Positions 43,359-54,191 of a stretch of DNA of 64,000 bases are shown here, one piece after another. The notes beneath the pieces are model-generated. The model saw only the letters and a program-made list of their open reading frames with translations. It made no database searches and was not told the origin of the DNA. This DNA is from Azolla caroliniana (Eukaryota; Polypodiophyta). Position 1 is the first letter of the stretch. Every line of letters begins with the position of its first letter. A program made the position numbers and the translations under genes. Location of the stretch: positions 9,858,001 to 9,922,000 of the forward strand of contig JBHGNT010000002.1 in assembly GCA_043228905.1 (NCBI GenBank). The letters run 5' to 3'.

Positions 43359-45101
43359 TACCATGTACACTTGTTCCTCAAGGTCACCTTGCAGGAACGC
43401 ATTTTTTACATCCATTTGATATAGGTGCCACCCCTTGGCCGCGGCTATTGCGAGCAAAACACGGACAGTCGTCATTTTCACGACCGGCGCAAATGTCTCA
43501 TCGTAGTCGATGTCGTGTTTCTGCACGTAGCCCTTTGCCACTAGCCGAGCCTTGTACCAGTTGACCGAGCCATCGGTGTTGTACTTGACCTTGTACACCC
43601 ACCTACACCCGATCGGTTTTACCCCTTTTGGTGTGTCAACCAGGTCCCATGTCTCGTTCTCCGCCAATGCGTGCATCTCTTCCTCCATCGCGGCACGCCA
43701 ATTCGCGTCTTTAGCCGCTTCTGCGTAGCTCTCTGGCTCACGCACTTCCGCTACACGGGTCATGTACGCATAATGATGTGCCATGTACTCGTTGTATCTG
43801 AACCGCAAGACATCGTTCTTCTGGAGGGTAGATCGGCGTAATCTCACATTAGCCGATGTCGAGGCCTTCTCGGTCGACGCAGACTTTACCTTTAAAGACC
43901 CGTCACCGGTTCCCTCGGAGTCGGACTCGCGTCGGTCTGACTCGTTCCTATCCGTGCCAAAATCCGATACCTTCTTCTTCCCTTTCTCTTTGCGCGTAAG
44001 CCGTCTCCTTGGCTTCCTGCGCGGGGAATGCACGGCCGAGTCTCCACTACTCGCCGGCTCTTCATCAGACTGGTCGTACCGACTCAGTCGTCCAATCGGT
44101 CCACTTAAACGGAGCGAAATCGGACTCTCTTCGCGGGTCTCGATTTCGGGCTCACCCGGAGGCAGCTCGGCCTCGTTGACCTCATCGTCAGAACTCGGCT
44201 TGGAGTCAGGGTTCGGAGTCGGGGGCTGGTACCAGGACGCGGACTCGTCAAACACAACGTCGCGGCTAACACGCGCTTGTTTGGTGCGAGGGTTATAGCA
44301 CTTATAACCCTTCTGCTTGTCCGAGTAACCGACCAAGATGCATTTCTCGGCCTTTGCGTCCAGCTTCCTCCTTTTCTCCTTCGGTACATGCACATACGCA
44401 ATGCTACCGAACACCCTCAAGTGTCGCAAGTTCGGCTTCGTTCCGAAATACAGCTCGTGCGCTGACACTTTGTCTCCGATCCGGTTCTGGATGTATACCG
44501 CGGTCCTCACCGCCTCGGCCCAGTAGAACTTGGGCAATCTCTTCTCCTCCAACATTGCCCGTGCCGCTTCCACAACTAACCGATTCTTCCTCTCGGCCAC
44601 GCCGTTCTGCTCCGGCGTGTATCTACAACTGAATTCGCGGCGAATTCCCATTTGTTGTAGGTAACCGTTGAATTGACCAGAAAAGTACTCTTTCCCGCCA
44701 TCCGACCGCAGGCACCTGATCTTTCGTCCCGTGTCCGTTTCCACGAACCCTTTGAGGTCCCGGAAACAGTCGAAGACTTCGCTCTTCCTCTCAATGAGGT
44801 AGATCCACGTGTGCCGCGTGTGGTCGTCGATGAAGGAGACGAAATATCGGCTCCCGCCAAGACTAACGTTTTGTGCCGGCCCCCACACATCGGAGTGTAT
44901 AAGGTCGAGCTTGTTCCGGCTTCGGTTTCGCTCGTTGGGGAAAGGAAGTCGGTGTTGCTTCTCGAGCTGGCAGGCTTCACAAATTTGTGCCTTTCGGCCA
45001 CTAAATTTGGGCAATCCGAACACTACCTGTTTCGATTGCAGATCTTGAAGCCGTTGGTAGTTGATGTGGCCTATCCGCTTGTGCCACAAGTCAATGTCCA
45101 A
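43356..45101 (-). pseudogene. Co7 integrase and N-terminal RT, 581 codons open
   Basis: [20 protein letters not shown] and [14 protein letters not shown] (HHCC zinc domain), [20 protein letters not shown] (first catalytic Asp), [17 protein letters not shown] (second Asp), [20 protein letters not shown] (catalytic Glu). Then [19 protein letters not shown], a Ser/Glu/Arg-rich linker (about residues 290-430, with [16 protein letters not shown]), and RT start [20 protein letters not shown] to [16 protein letters not shown] at the TAG. All three D-D-E residues appear kept. Confidence 0.9.
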
Positions 45102-46180
45102 CTGGGTTTTTGTCCCTTCGCGAACATTGCGGTGCCACCGTCAGTGGAGTCGAGGATGAACATCCTCCCGTCTCTGCGCCCTTGCGCAATCACACGGCCT
45201 TCTTCCTCAATGAAGCACCCGAGGTGTGTAAACCGAACCTCCATCCCTTGGTCGACGATCTGTCCGACCGAGACCAAGTTCTTCGTGATTGTCGGAACGT
45301 GCAGCACGTTCATGAGTTTCCCTTTCTGCCCGACATGGCTAAGGGGAACTTCTCCGACATTCGCGATCGGATGCGAAGTGTCGTCTCCAGTTGCGACTAC
45401 TCCAGGTTGTATCGGTTTTTCAAGGTACGAGAACCACTCCTTATGGCTCGTCATGTGGTTTGACGTGCTGGAGTTGCTGTCGGCATCACTTCGGTGCCTT
45501 CTTCCTTGATCTCGTCGGCCGCCTCCATTGCGCGCCGACTTGCCTCGTCCTCCACGTCCACGGGGCCTATCTCCCTCCGTGTACAACATTCTACTGTCGG
45601 CGTGCGTGCTTGTAGACGCACCCGCGTGGTTCTCCTCTACCAGGAGCATTGACTGTAAGTCGAAAAAGGACAGCGTATTCTCCCGGGTACACACAGCCGT
45701 TCGGAACACTCCGAACTTCGACGCCAAACCTCCAAGATAGATCTGGACCATCTCGCTCTCCTCGATGTTCACCTCTATGGAGGTGAGGGAGTCGCAGATA
45801 TCCTTGATCTTCGAGGTATAGTCCGCCACCGACAAGTCGCGTTGTCGTAGGTTGCTCAACTCCTGTCGGAGCTAAAGCTTCCTGGCTGTGGTGCTCGCAG
45901 CGAAAATCTTCTTCAGATTTTCCCACGCACCCTTCGGCGTCTTTGCATCCCGAACATAGCTCAATAGCTGTTCGCCCACACACGACACGAAGCAGTACAA
46001 TACCCTGCTCGCCGATTGCTCCCACGACGGGAAGTCTCTGTGTGTCGATTCGGTTGCCGCGTCATTAGCTCCTTCGACATAACTCCAGTAGCCGTGCCCG
46101 AGCAGGTACTAGTGCATCTTGTAAGACCAAGACGCATAGTTGGTTCTGTCGAGCTTCTCTGTTGGAAGCGAGTTCGCCAT
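45071..46180 (-). pseudogene. Co7 gag with downstream deletion
   Basis: The ATG at 46180 reads MANSLPTEKLDRTNYASWSY, a TAG at 46109-46111, LLGHGYWSYVEGANDAATES, and a second TAG at 45872-45874 before LRQELSNLRQRDLSVADYTS. The 262-codon frame (45859-45071) goes on through EMVQIYLGGLASKFGVFRTA, FFDLQSMLLVEENHAG and a Gly/Arg-rich basic tail to NSSTSNHMTSHKEWF. Relatives have a CCHC knuckle and D-S-G-A-S-N-H-M here; Co7 keeps only the S-N-H-M end. Later protease and VLHVPTITKNLVSVGQIV follow. Confidence 0.86.
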
Positions 46181-46252
46181 GCCTCTATCCATCGTTCTTC
46201 TTGTTCTTCTTCGTCAAGCTGTGTCGGCTGCAGAGAGGTTCTCAACCCTCGC

Positions 46253-46264
46253 GCTCTGATACCA
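46253..46264 (-). other. Co7 primer-binding site
   Basis: Minus-strand TGGTATCAGAGC immediately beside the 5' LTR; initiator-Met tRNA complement. Confidence 0.92.
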
Positions 46265-46357
46265 TGTAGAAAGTAGCGTGCGGAAGCAAGTATTAAGACC
46301 GAACAGAAGGAAGGAAACTCAGGTTTAATGGAGAGCTAGAGCTTACACAGTATACGC

Positions 46358-46401
<44 letters not shown>

Positions 46402-46685
46402 AAACGAACTATATTCAATAACAACCCAATCTCTATTCACCACACTCTATACATATGTGTGTTCCATGAACACTTTTATACAAGTCCTCGAAGGACTGAC
46501 AGAAGTACTGACCGTACTTCAATGCTCTTTAAGAGCTCCTACACTAACTCCCAAATATATTCCTCACGGAATATCTTTCCTAACGGCCTCCCGGTTTACG
46601 CACTCGGCCTAACCGATCAGTCCCAACCGATCCGGTCCTCGGCTTCTTTAGCCGATCTGGCCGATGTTGAGCTTGTCTCTCAACA
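46265..46685 (-). repeat. Co7 5' LTR
   Basis: 421 bp, same ends as the 3' LTR; GA run 46371-46397. Near-identity of the pair suggests a comparatively recent insertion despite the coding damage. Confidence 0.93.
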
Positions 46686-46689
46686 CATA

Positions 46690-46973
46690 TGTTGAGAATA
46701 AAACTCAACTTCCCTAGTGTCGGAACACACCCTAGTGTGTGAACACCCCACCACCTACTATAGTAACTAGTGTGTCATAGAATCTTATAGTTCTATGACA
46801 CATATGTAGTGTAGTTAAGTTTCCACCTCCCTTTAGTTAAGAGGTGGTTGTAGAAAGAGATTATAGAGAGAAGGTGACTATATAAGCACCTTCCCACCTT
46901 ATTTGTAACTGTTGGTTGTTCTTGTTTCCCTCGTAATATAGTTTTATATAATCTTGAGCTCTCACTCTCTCTC

Positions 46974-47005
<32 letters not shown>

Positions 47006-47044
47006 AGTTCTTCCGCTGCACAGAATCACTATCAATTCTTTACA
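46690..47044 (+). repeat. Co8 5' LTR
   Basis: 355 bp, TGTTGAGAATAAAAC...AATTCTTTACA. Contains GTGACTATATAAGCACC (TATA box) and a CT run at 46964-46990. Related to the LTR fragment at 12029-12412. Followed by TGGTATCAGAGC. Confidence 0.88.
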
Positions 47045-47191
47045 TGGTATCAGAGCACGTGGTAGCTTGATCGAAGCCCATTGCCCATGTGTGTGTTGTG
47101 CCCAATCCCACGTTCGGAAAGAATCGGGTGATCACTGTAGCAACAACCTCCACATTTTGTATCAAAGAGAAGAAGAAGAAGAAGTTCGACA

Positions 47192-48022
47192 ATGAACACT
47201 CAAATGGGAAGCGCTCTTCCTACCAGGAAGCTCGATAGAAACAACTTTGCATCTTGGGTGTAAAAGATGCACCAATACCTTGTCAGCCAAGGCTATTGGG
47301 GCTATATTGAGGGAGCACAAGAAATGCAACCCAACGCCGACACACACCGACTACCCAACCTAGGAGCAGGCTGCGAGTTATGTGCTATACTGCCTTGCAT
47401 TATGCGTACATGATCACATGCTTGGCTACATTCAAGAGGCAAAAATGCCGAAGGAGGCGTGGGGAATCTAAAGAAAATCTTCGCGGCCAATATCACTTCT
47501 CACAAGCTTTAATTCCATCAGGAGTTGAACGGTATTCAACAGAGGGACATGACAATCGGCAACTACATCTTGAAGATCAACGAGTTGTGTGATGCCCTTG
47601 GATCGATCAATATTAGCATTGACAAAGATGAAATGGTGTAGATATGTCTTAGAGGCTTGGCACCTAGGTTCGGTGCAATAAGGTCGGCCGTTATCGTGAG
47701 AGAGAATCCTCCCTCCTTCAATCTCCAATCAATGTTACTGGTGGAAGAAAATCACGTCTGAACAAAGAGCAATATGCAAGAAGGACACATGATCTATTCA
47801 AACTCGGATGGAGGAAGAGGACAAGGTCATGGCAAAAGAGGCCGATTTGGGCAAGGCCGACACAACAACCAAGGGCAGTCCCATGAGCATAACTTCTACT
47901 ATCGACAAGATGTCACGAACCCATGAGGAGGAGCCTCGGGTAGAAGGGGGAGCAATCATGCCGGACCCAGCCAACAGAACAACTCCATCGAGTGCGGATA
48001 TTGTGGCAGAGTGTCGAAAAAA
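47192..48022 (+). pseudogene. Co8 gag
   Basis: ATG at 47192: MNTQMGSALPTRKLDRNNFA, a stop (TAA) after SWV, then KMHQYLVSQGYWGYIEGAQ. It continues in other frames with GNLKKIFAAN, and a degenerate MVQICLRGLAPRFG-type block near 47640 where a stop replaces the Gln. A Gly/Arg/Gln-rich tail follows. The knuckle keeps its first two Cys (ECGYCG, near 47990) but the CX4HX4C part is shortened by a deletion. Confidence 0.82.
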
Positions 48023-48656
48023 GAAAAGTGATACAGCATTCACAAGCCGACAACTCACTAATTACGCCTCAAATTCCGACTACGACGATCGTGGCCGAAT
48101 GTTCTTGATGCGACATAGAGCGAACTTGATGACAAAATCATGCTCGACCAACACCTCCAATACCAAAGATGTTTGGTTTGTCGATTTAGGTGCGTCAAAT
48201 CACATGTCGTCTCATGCAGATTGGTTTTGAGAACTCCAAAAACCCAATTGACCCGGCTATGTTGAAATTGGGGATGACACAATACACCCCATTAAGCATG
48301 TTGGCAATGTCCCATTCGACGAAGAGGGCAACCAGACCTACATCAAAAATGTATTGTATGTTCCAACAGTAATGAAGAATCTGGTCTCAGTCGGCCAGAT
48401 CGTGGAACACGGCATGCAAGTTCGGTTTAACGATGGAGGGTGCTTCATTGAAAAGGAAGGCCGAATTATCACTCGCGGTCAAAGAGAAGGCCGAATGTTC
48501 ATCCTCGACTCTCACGAGATGAAATCGGCAATGTATGCCAATGTTGTAAAGCTGACACAAACAGAACTCCTGGATTTTACCGAAAAGGAGATGACAAGTG
48601 TATGTGAAGCCTGTCAATTCCGAACACAATATCGACAACCGTTCCCGAAAGAGAGG
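48023..48656 (+). pseudogene. Co8 protease and GAG-pre-integrase
   Basis: VWFVDLGASNHMSSHADWF near 48170-48228, with D-L-G in place of the expected D-S/T-G, followed by a TGA (48228-48230) that Co9 has at the same codon. Then VPTVMKNLVSVGQIVEHGMQ and RFNDGGCFIEKEGRIITRG (48354-48540) and CEACQFRTQYRQPFPKERC (to 48660), cut by the Co9 LTR. Confidence 0.82.
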
Positions 48657-48984
<328 letters not shown>

Positions 48985-49092
48985 ATGGTATCAGAGCGTT
49001 TGGTTATTTGATCAAACTCACTCAACTGTGCTATGATCACAACATCAACGATCATCAGAACCAGTTCAACCAATAGAGAAGAAATCGAAATC

Positions 49093-49231
49093 ATGAACAC
49101 TCAGACGGGAAGCGCTCTTCCTACAGAGAAGCTAGATTGAACAAACTTTGCATCTTGGGAGTACAAGATGCATCAATATCTTGTCGGACAAGGCTATTGG
49201 AGCTATATTGAAAGTGCCCATGAAACGCAAC
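49093..49231 (+). pseudogene. Co9 gag, 5' piece before the hAT insertion
   Basis: MNTQTGSALPTEKLD, a TGA, TNFASWEYKMHQYLVGQGYW and SYIESAHETQ, interrupted by the hAT element. Its downstream partner starts at 55009. Confidence 0.88.
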
Positions 49232-49484
49232 CAACGTTGTTTACGTACACGTATTTAACGTATCAATACGTATAATACCTTCTTATTTGTATAGTACGTA
49301 CCATACGTCAAAGTTGTTCATTCAAATGTCATATACATTCGTCTAATATGGTATTTAACGTACCTTTAAAAAAAATACGTATAGTACGTATTTATAGAAA
49401 ATGTGAGTAAAACCCTAAAGAAAGCAAAAGAAAAGAACAACTTTAGTAAAATAGAAGGAAGGAAGAAAGACGGACAGAATAGAC

Positions 49485-49753
49485 GAAGAAGAAGAAGAAG
49501 AAGAAGAAGAAGAAGAAGAAGAAACAGAAAAAGCAGAAGAAGAAGCACTAGAAGAAGAAGAAGAAGAAACAGAAAAAGCAGAAGAAGAAGCACTAGAAGA
49601 AGAAGAAGAAGCAGAAAAAGCAGAAGAAGAAGAAGAAGAAGAAGAAGAAGAAGAAGAAGAAGAAGAAGCACTAGAAGAAGAAGAACAACAAGAAGAACAA
49701 CAACAACAACAAGAACAACAAGAACAACAAGAACAACAAGAAGAACAAGAAGA
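49485..49753. repeat. GAA/CAA trinucleotide-rich tract
   Basis: Long runs of AGA/GAA, interrupted by AAACAGAAAAAGCAG and AAGCACTAGAAG units repeated two or three times, ending in AACAAC repeats. It lies in the 5' untranslated part of the hAT element. Confidence 0.95.
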
Positions 49754-50400
49754 AAATAAAATCAGGTTGGTGAATATGTTTCTTTCTTTTATTTTTTATG
49801 ATTAAGTATACCTCCCATTTTGTTGTATTCCAATGTCAAGTTGTATGATAATACCAAATGACAAGGGAGATTTAATTTTTAGTTGATCTAGTTTACGTAT
49901 GCTTGTGTCCAGCAATCTATCTATTCCACAATAATGCATCTATACAAGTAACAAATTGGTAGACAATTGTAATTGACGTCATGCAATAAAACTCTCCTCT
50001 TTGCAAGTGTTGAGATCAAATATTATAGGAACCATGTGTTGAAACTCAAACATGTATGTATACATGTAGACAATGTGTTCAAAATCTTTCACAATTTGTA
50101 GCATTAGCTAATCCTTTGCTTATTGATTTTAGTGGTTGTATCCCATTTGAATTCATTTCAGAAATTGATCATTCTAATTTACTTTCCATGTTACTATAAA
50201 TGACATTGGATTCCAAAAACATTGAAGATCTCAATTTCGTGTCATGGGAAAAGTGCTTGGTCCTTTTTTAATGATGTCCCATTTTGTATCATTTGCAATG
50301 CATATTTATTTTTGTTAACAACTACTCATTTTTTGGAATATCATGGTTTTGGTTGTTTGCTTTTGAATGTGATGGGTATGAATAAATGTGCACTTGCTAG
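49754..50400. other. hAT 5' region without recognised features
   Basis: AT-rich; probable promoter and first intron of the transposase gene, but no exon could be fixed. Confidence 0.35.
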
Positions 50401-51122
50401 AACCCTTTCAATACAGCCTCCATATACATGGTGTGTCCTTTATCTGTAGGCCCTAATAAACCGCACACTTTTAGGACATGGGCAATGTATATGCATCCGG
50501 AAAGATTCCATCAACTTGCATTTTATCGAAAGAATCTAATGCTTTCTCAGTAGTTCTATACTCAACAAACCCTCCAATGAGAGCATTCCTTTAAGACACA
50601 AGAAAAGGTGAAAGTGTTTGGTAGTAATAAGTATCCCCTCATCTTGTATCTTTTCAAAGCTTTTCAGTGCATCCTCAACGGGTCCATGCTCAGCATATCA
50701 TGCAATCAATGTTGTCCATAATACCACATCTCGGTTGGACATTCGGTTGAAAACATTTTGCACTTCCACTATAGATCCACATTTGACATACATATCTAGC
50801 AAAGCACTATGAATAAATTAATCTTCATTGAACCCTTTCTGTACATCTTCAAGATGGATCCGGTTGGACATTCGGTTTAAAACATTTTGCACTTCCACTA
50901 TAGATCCACATTTGTCCATAATACCACATCTCGGTTGGACATTCGGTTGAAAACATTTTGCACTTCCACTATAGATTCACATTTGACATACATATCTAGC
51001 AAAGCACTATGAATAAATAGATCTTCATCGAACCCTTTCTGTACATCTTCAAGATGGATTTCTTGACCAAATTCTACTTCCCTTTTGGCTTCCAAACTTG
51101 TTGAATTTTTGCTTTTATGCAT
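50400..51122 (-). pseudogene. captured PPR gene fragments, antisense inside hAT
   Basis: The minus strand reads SALLDMYVKCESIVEVQNVF and NRMSNRDVVLW (51122-50898), then a partial repeat of the same block (RMSNRDVVLWTTLIA, about 50690-50750), YAEHGPVEDALKSFEKIQDE (about 50630-50690) and NALIGGFVEYRTTEKALDSF, DKMQVDGIFPDAYTL (50478-50590). These are consecutive 35-residue PPR repeats of the plant organelle RNA-binding type (PLS pattern). Stops and internal duplications show decay. Not part of hAT coding, so captured host sequence. Confidence 0.8.
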
Positions 51123-51155
51123 GTCGTTATTACGTTAAGCATTAAGGCTCTTTAG

Positions 51156-51420
51156 TTAAGTTATGGTAATTTTTGCTTCCTTTTTAGCTTCCAAAAGAGT
51201 TGAATTTTCTGTTTTTATACATGTCCTTAATTGTAACATTTTCTTGTATTTGCTTTCTATGAATAAAAGATACTCTTGAGTATCCTGTAGTTGCTTATTT
51301 AAAGTAGTATAATCCTCATCCTCCCTGAAGGTTGATCTATTCAAAGTTTTCAGTTCTTCGATTTGCTTTAATGCATTCATATAATCTTGCTCCTCTTTTT
51401 GTGCATTATTTTCCATTTTC
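51156..51420 (-). pseudogene. possible second captured fragment, coiled coil
   Basis: The minus-strand frame NNAQKEEQDYMNALKQIEEL, LNKQLQDTQEYLLFIESKYK, TENSTLLEAKKEAK has convincing heptad character. The sequence LEAKKEAK/LEAKREVE recurs at the start of the PPR piece (51090), so it may belong to the same captured locus. Family unknown; chance is possible. Confidence 0.35.
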
Positions 51421-51462
51421 AATATCTCAATTTTATTGATTTGTAGAAAATAAAGAAGGAAA

Positions 51463-54191
51463 ATGCCGCCCATTAAGAACAAATATTGGGATACATGTTG
51501 CCTCAATGTCGTAAGAAGTCAAACAGGAAATAGGAGTTGGAATTGTAAATTTTGCAATAAACATATGCATGGGTCAGCAACACGAATGATTGCTCATTTA
51601 ATTGGAAAACCTAGCCATGGAGTAACGAAATGTACCAATGTCCCCAAGGAAATGTTGATTGACCTTACAACTTTGTATGGTAATTGTGGAAGCCAAGCAA
51701 TTGGCGAAGAAGAAGATATAGTAGCAGAGATCGACTCATTCAACATGCATGAACAAGGTATAGACACAAGCCTACAATAGGTGTCTTGATTACTAATGTT
51801 TAAATAATTGTAAATTATTTATCTTGAATTTATTTTTCTTTTAGGTGTTTCTACCTCATGCTCGTCTACCTTTGTTGATGAAAGTCAAAGCATGTCATGT
51901 ATGGGTGGTGGTAGTCGCCAACCATATCCACCAGCAATTATAGTGAAACAACAACCGTTGCGTAAAGGACATGTGTTACAAATGCAAAGGAAACAACATG
52001 CAAACGTTATGGAGGTGAGATGTATCATTGAAGCAAATTTGTCATTTAATCTATTAAAAACACCATGTTGGCGGAACATGTTAGAAGCTTTCTCTACAAT
52101 TGGAGAGAAACATAATGGAGTCATATATAATTACATGAGGACGAACGGCTTGAAAAATGAGGTTATATCCTTGCAAGCAAAGTTAGAAAGGGTAAAAGGA
52201 TTATGGCCCAAGTATGGTTGTTCTATATTAACAGATGGATGGGTTGATGTTTCTCATAGGCAACTTGTAAATGTCCTCGTATCATCTTGTTATGGGACAA
52301 TGTTCCTCAAGTCCATTGATTGTAGTCATGCTAATACAACACCAACAGTTGATAGCTCTTGGTTAGCTGAAAGAATTTCAGAGGCAATTAGAGAAGTTGG
52401 TAAGGAAAATATGGTCCAAGTCATTTCAGACAATGCATCTAGTTGTGTCTGCATGGGGTCTTTGCTAGAATCAGAGTTCCCTAATATTGTTTGGACTCCA
52501 TGTGCAACCCATTCTTTGGATCTACTTTTGGAGGACATTGGTCAGCTGCCTTGGATGAAAAGTATTATGTTGAAAGCAAATAATATCGTACGTTTTTTTT
52601 GCAAGAAGAGGAATGCTAGGAAAAAAAATTCTGCTCACAGTAACCTCGCCATCTTGAGACCTTCTAAGACAAGGTTTGGTGTGATGTACCTTGTCATACA
52701 ACATTTGCTCAAAGTTTGGTATCCTCTTGAGAAAACAGTGGTGAGTGACATGTGGAGGTCTTGGTCAAATTGCAATAAGCCAGATGCCATGAATGTAAAG
52801 AACTACATCCTTGATCCTACAACTGAGTCCTCGTTTCAAGTTGTTTTGACCCTAATGGCACCATTGTATAGTGTTTTACGACTTACTGATAGGGAGGGAT
52901 CCACTATTGGTTTGTTATATGAGTTTATGCGAAGAAGCAAAGATGTTTTAGCAAAAGGAGTGGAAGAAAACATCCCCCACAAATCCAAGTAAATTTCATA
53001 TTTATTTTAATTTTTTATGGTTTCCTAGCATTAAACCTCCAAATGTTTTCTCATGTTTTAAGATCAGATCATTTTGTAATTACTAATACCCTTTTAGGTA
53101 CGAAGATGTTTTGAAGTTATTTGACATACGATGGAAATAGTTCAAGAGGCCGATCCACCTTGTAGCTCATTTGCTGCATCCGATGTGGAGAGAGGAGGCT
53201 ACATTTATTAACCCCGAGTTAATGGATGCATGGATGAGCTATACAGAAAAATTGTACTCGACACTTGAATGTGATATCTTATTTTGTGAATTGCATGAAT
53301 ATCGAAATGGTACAGGGACATTTAGCTATGCATTAGCACGTGAAGAGATATCTATGATGACGCTAGTCACATGGTGGGAAAATTTTGGTGGAAGAACTCC
53401 AAAGCTCCAAGCATTAGTTGTCCGCATATTATCCCAAGTAAGTGTCAAGTTTTGAAAAAATGATCAATTTTATAGTTAAGTTCTAAAATACTGCACTTTT
53501 GTGTACTACCTTTTATTTCATATTTTGTTTTCTATTAGGATTGCTCTTCTGGGGCAGCAGAAAGGAATTGGAATGCACATGCTCTCGCACATACAAAAAA
53601 TAGAAACAGACTAAAGGTAGCACAACTTGAACGATTGGTATATGTGCGAGAGAACTTAAGGCTAGTTCGCAAGTTTGAGACTGTGAATGCATCTCGAATG
53701 CAGGTATTGTTTTATTCACTTCTTATAATTTACATTCCTCAAATTTCGTTAAGCTTTTATAAACTTGTTTGCAGGTGAATCCAAATGAGATAGATGTCTC
53801 TAATACTCCTAATATTCCATCTATTAGCCACGAGAATGATATGGATAGAGAATTCGATGAAACTTATTTTCAAGAAACAATGAGCATGAGAAGAAGGACA
53901 AGGAGCATGACAAGATCACATACGACAACATCAAGCGATAGAGTCCCTATTGATCGAATACGGAGGCAGAGGCCAAGAAGAGAGGATGAGCGGTCTTCTT
54001 GTAATAGGAGAATAACAAGATCAAGTACATTTGCTTCTTTACCACCAAATGATCAAGATAATGTCAATGGAATAGAAGAAGCAATTCATACAAATTATGA
54101 TGATCTTACTGACGAAGAACCTATGTTGATGTCATCAACTAACACTGAATCTGATGATGAAGATGGTGATTGTGATGAGGACGAGATCTAA
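51463..54191 (+). pseudogene. hAT transposase, five exons, one nonsense codon
   Basis: Exons 51463-51757, 51845-52988, 53098-53437, 53539-53703 and 53775-54191; every intron is GT...AG and phases match, giving 786 codons plus stop. Exon 1: BED zinc finger (SWNCKFCNKHMHGSATRMIA, then H and C). Exon 2: DUF659/transposase core, YGCSILTDGWVDVSHRQLVN (catalytic Asp region), QVISDNASSC (second Asp), WTPCATHSLDLLLEDIGQLP. Exons 3-4: hAT dimerisation domain, ALVVRILSQ and SSGAAERNWNAHALAHTKNR. Exon 5: acidic/basic tail. Only defect seen is TAG at 53138-53140 (FDIRWK-stop-FKRPI), where Gln is likely. The transposase would act in the nucleus, cutting the element at its inverted repeats. A TTTGTAG acceptor at 51453-51459 suggests a 5'-UTR intron. 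Confidence 0.88.

Larger units (their letters stand above)
41251..46685 (-). mobile_element. Co7: full-length copia, lacking knuckle and protease active site
   Basis: LTRs 41251-41675 and 46265-46685; perfect target duplication CATAT (41246-41250 and 46686-46690); initiator-Met primer-binding site; polypurine tract CTTGAGGGGAAGTG. The minus strand carries gag, integrase, RT, RNase H and a C-terminal extension. A 581-codon open frame covers integrase to RT. The nucleocapsid knuckle and D-S-G-A protease site are deleted, and at least five in-frame stops are present. Confidence 0.93.
46690..48656 (+). mobile_element. Co8: copia 5' half, plus strand
   Basis: LTR 46690-47044, primer-binding site 47045-47056, gag, truncated knuckle, protease and GAG-pre-integrase, then the Co9 LTR starts at 48657. 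Its first base is the last base of Co7's target duplication, so Co7 inserted at the Co8/array B boundary. Confidence 0.84.

Noticed and set aside
44673-45509. 278-residue plus-strand ORF
   Set aside because: Antisense to the Co7 integrase and gag/protease, where domain motifs are unambiguous.
49403-49759. 118-residue Arg-rich plus-strand ORF and 101-residue Leu-rich minus-strand ORF
   Set aside because: Both are readings of the GAA/CAA repeat tract; no non-repetitive coding sequence supports them.
53171-53455. separate 94-residue gene
   Set aside because: It is exon 3 of the hAT transposase after the internal TAG; splice sites and frame agree on both sides.
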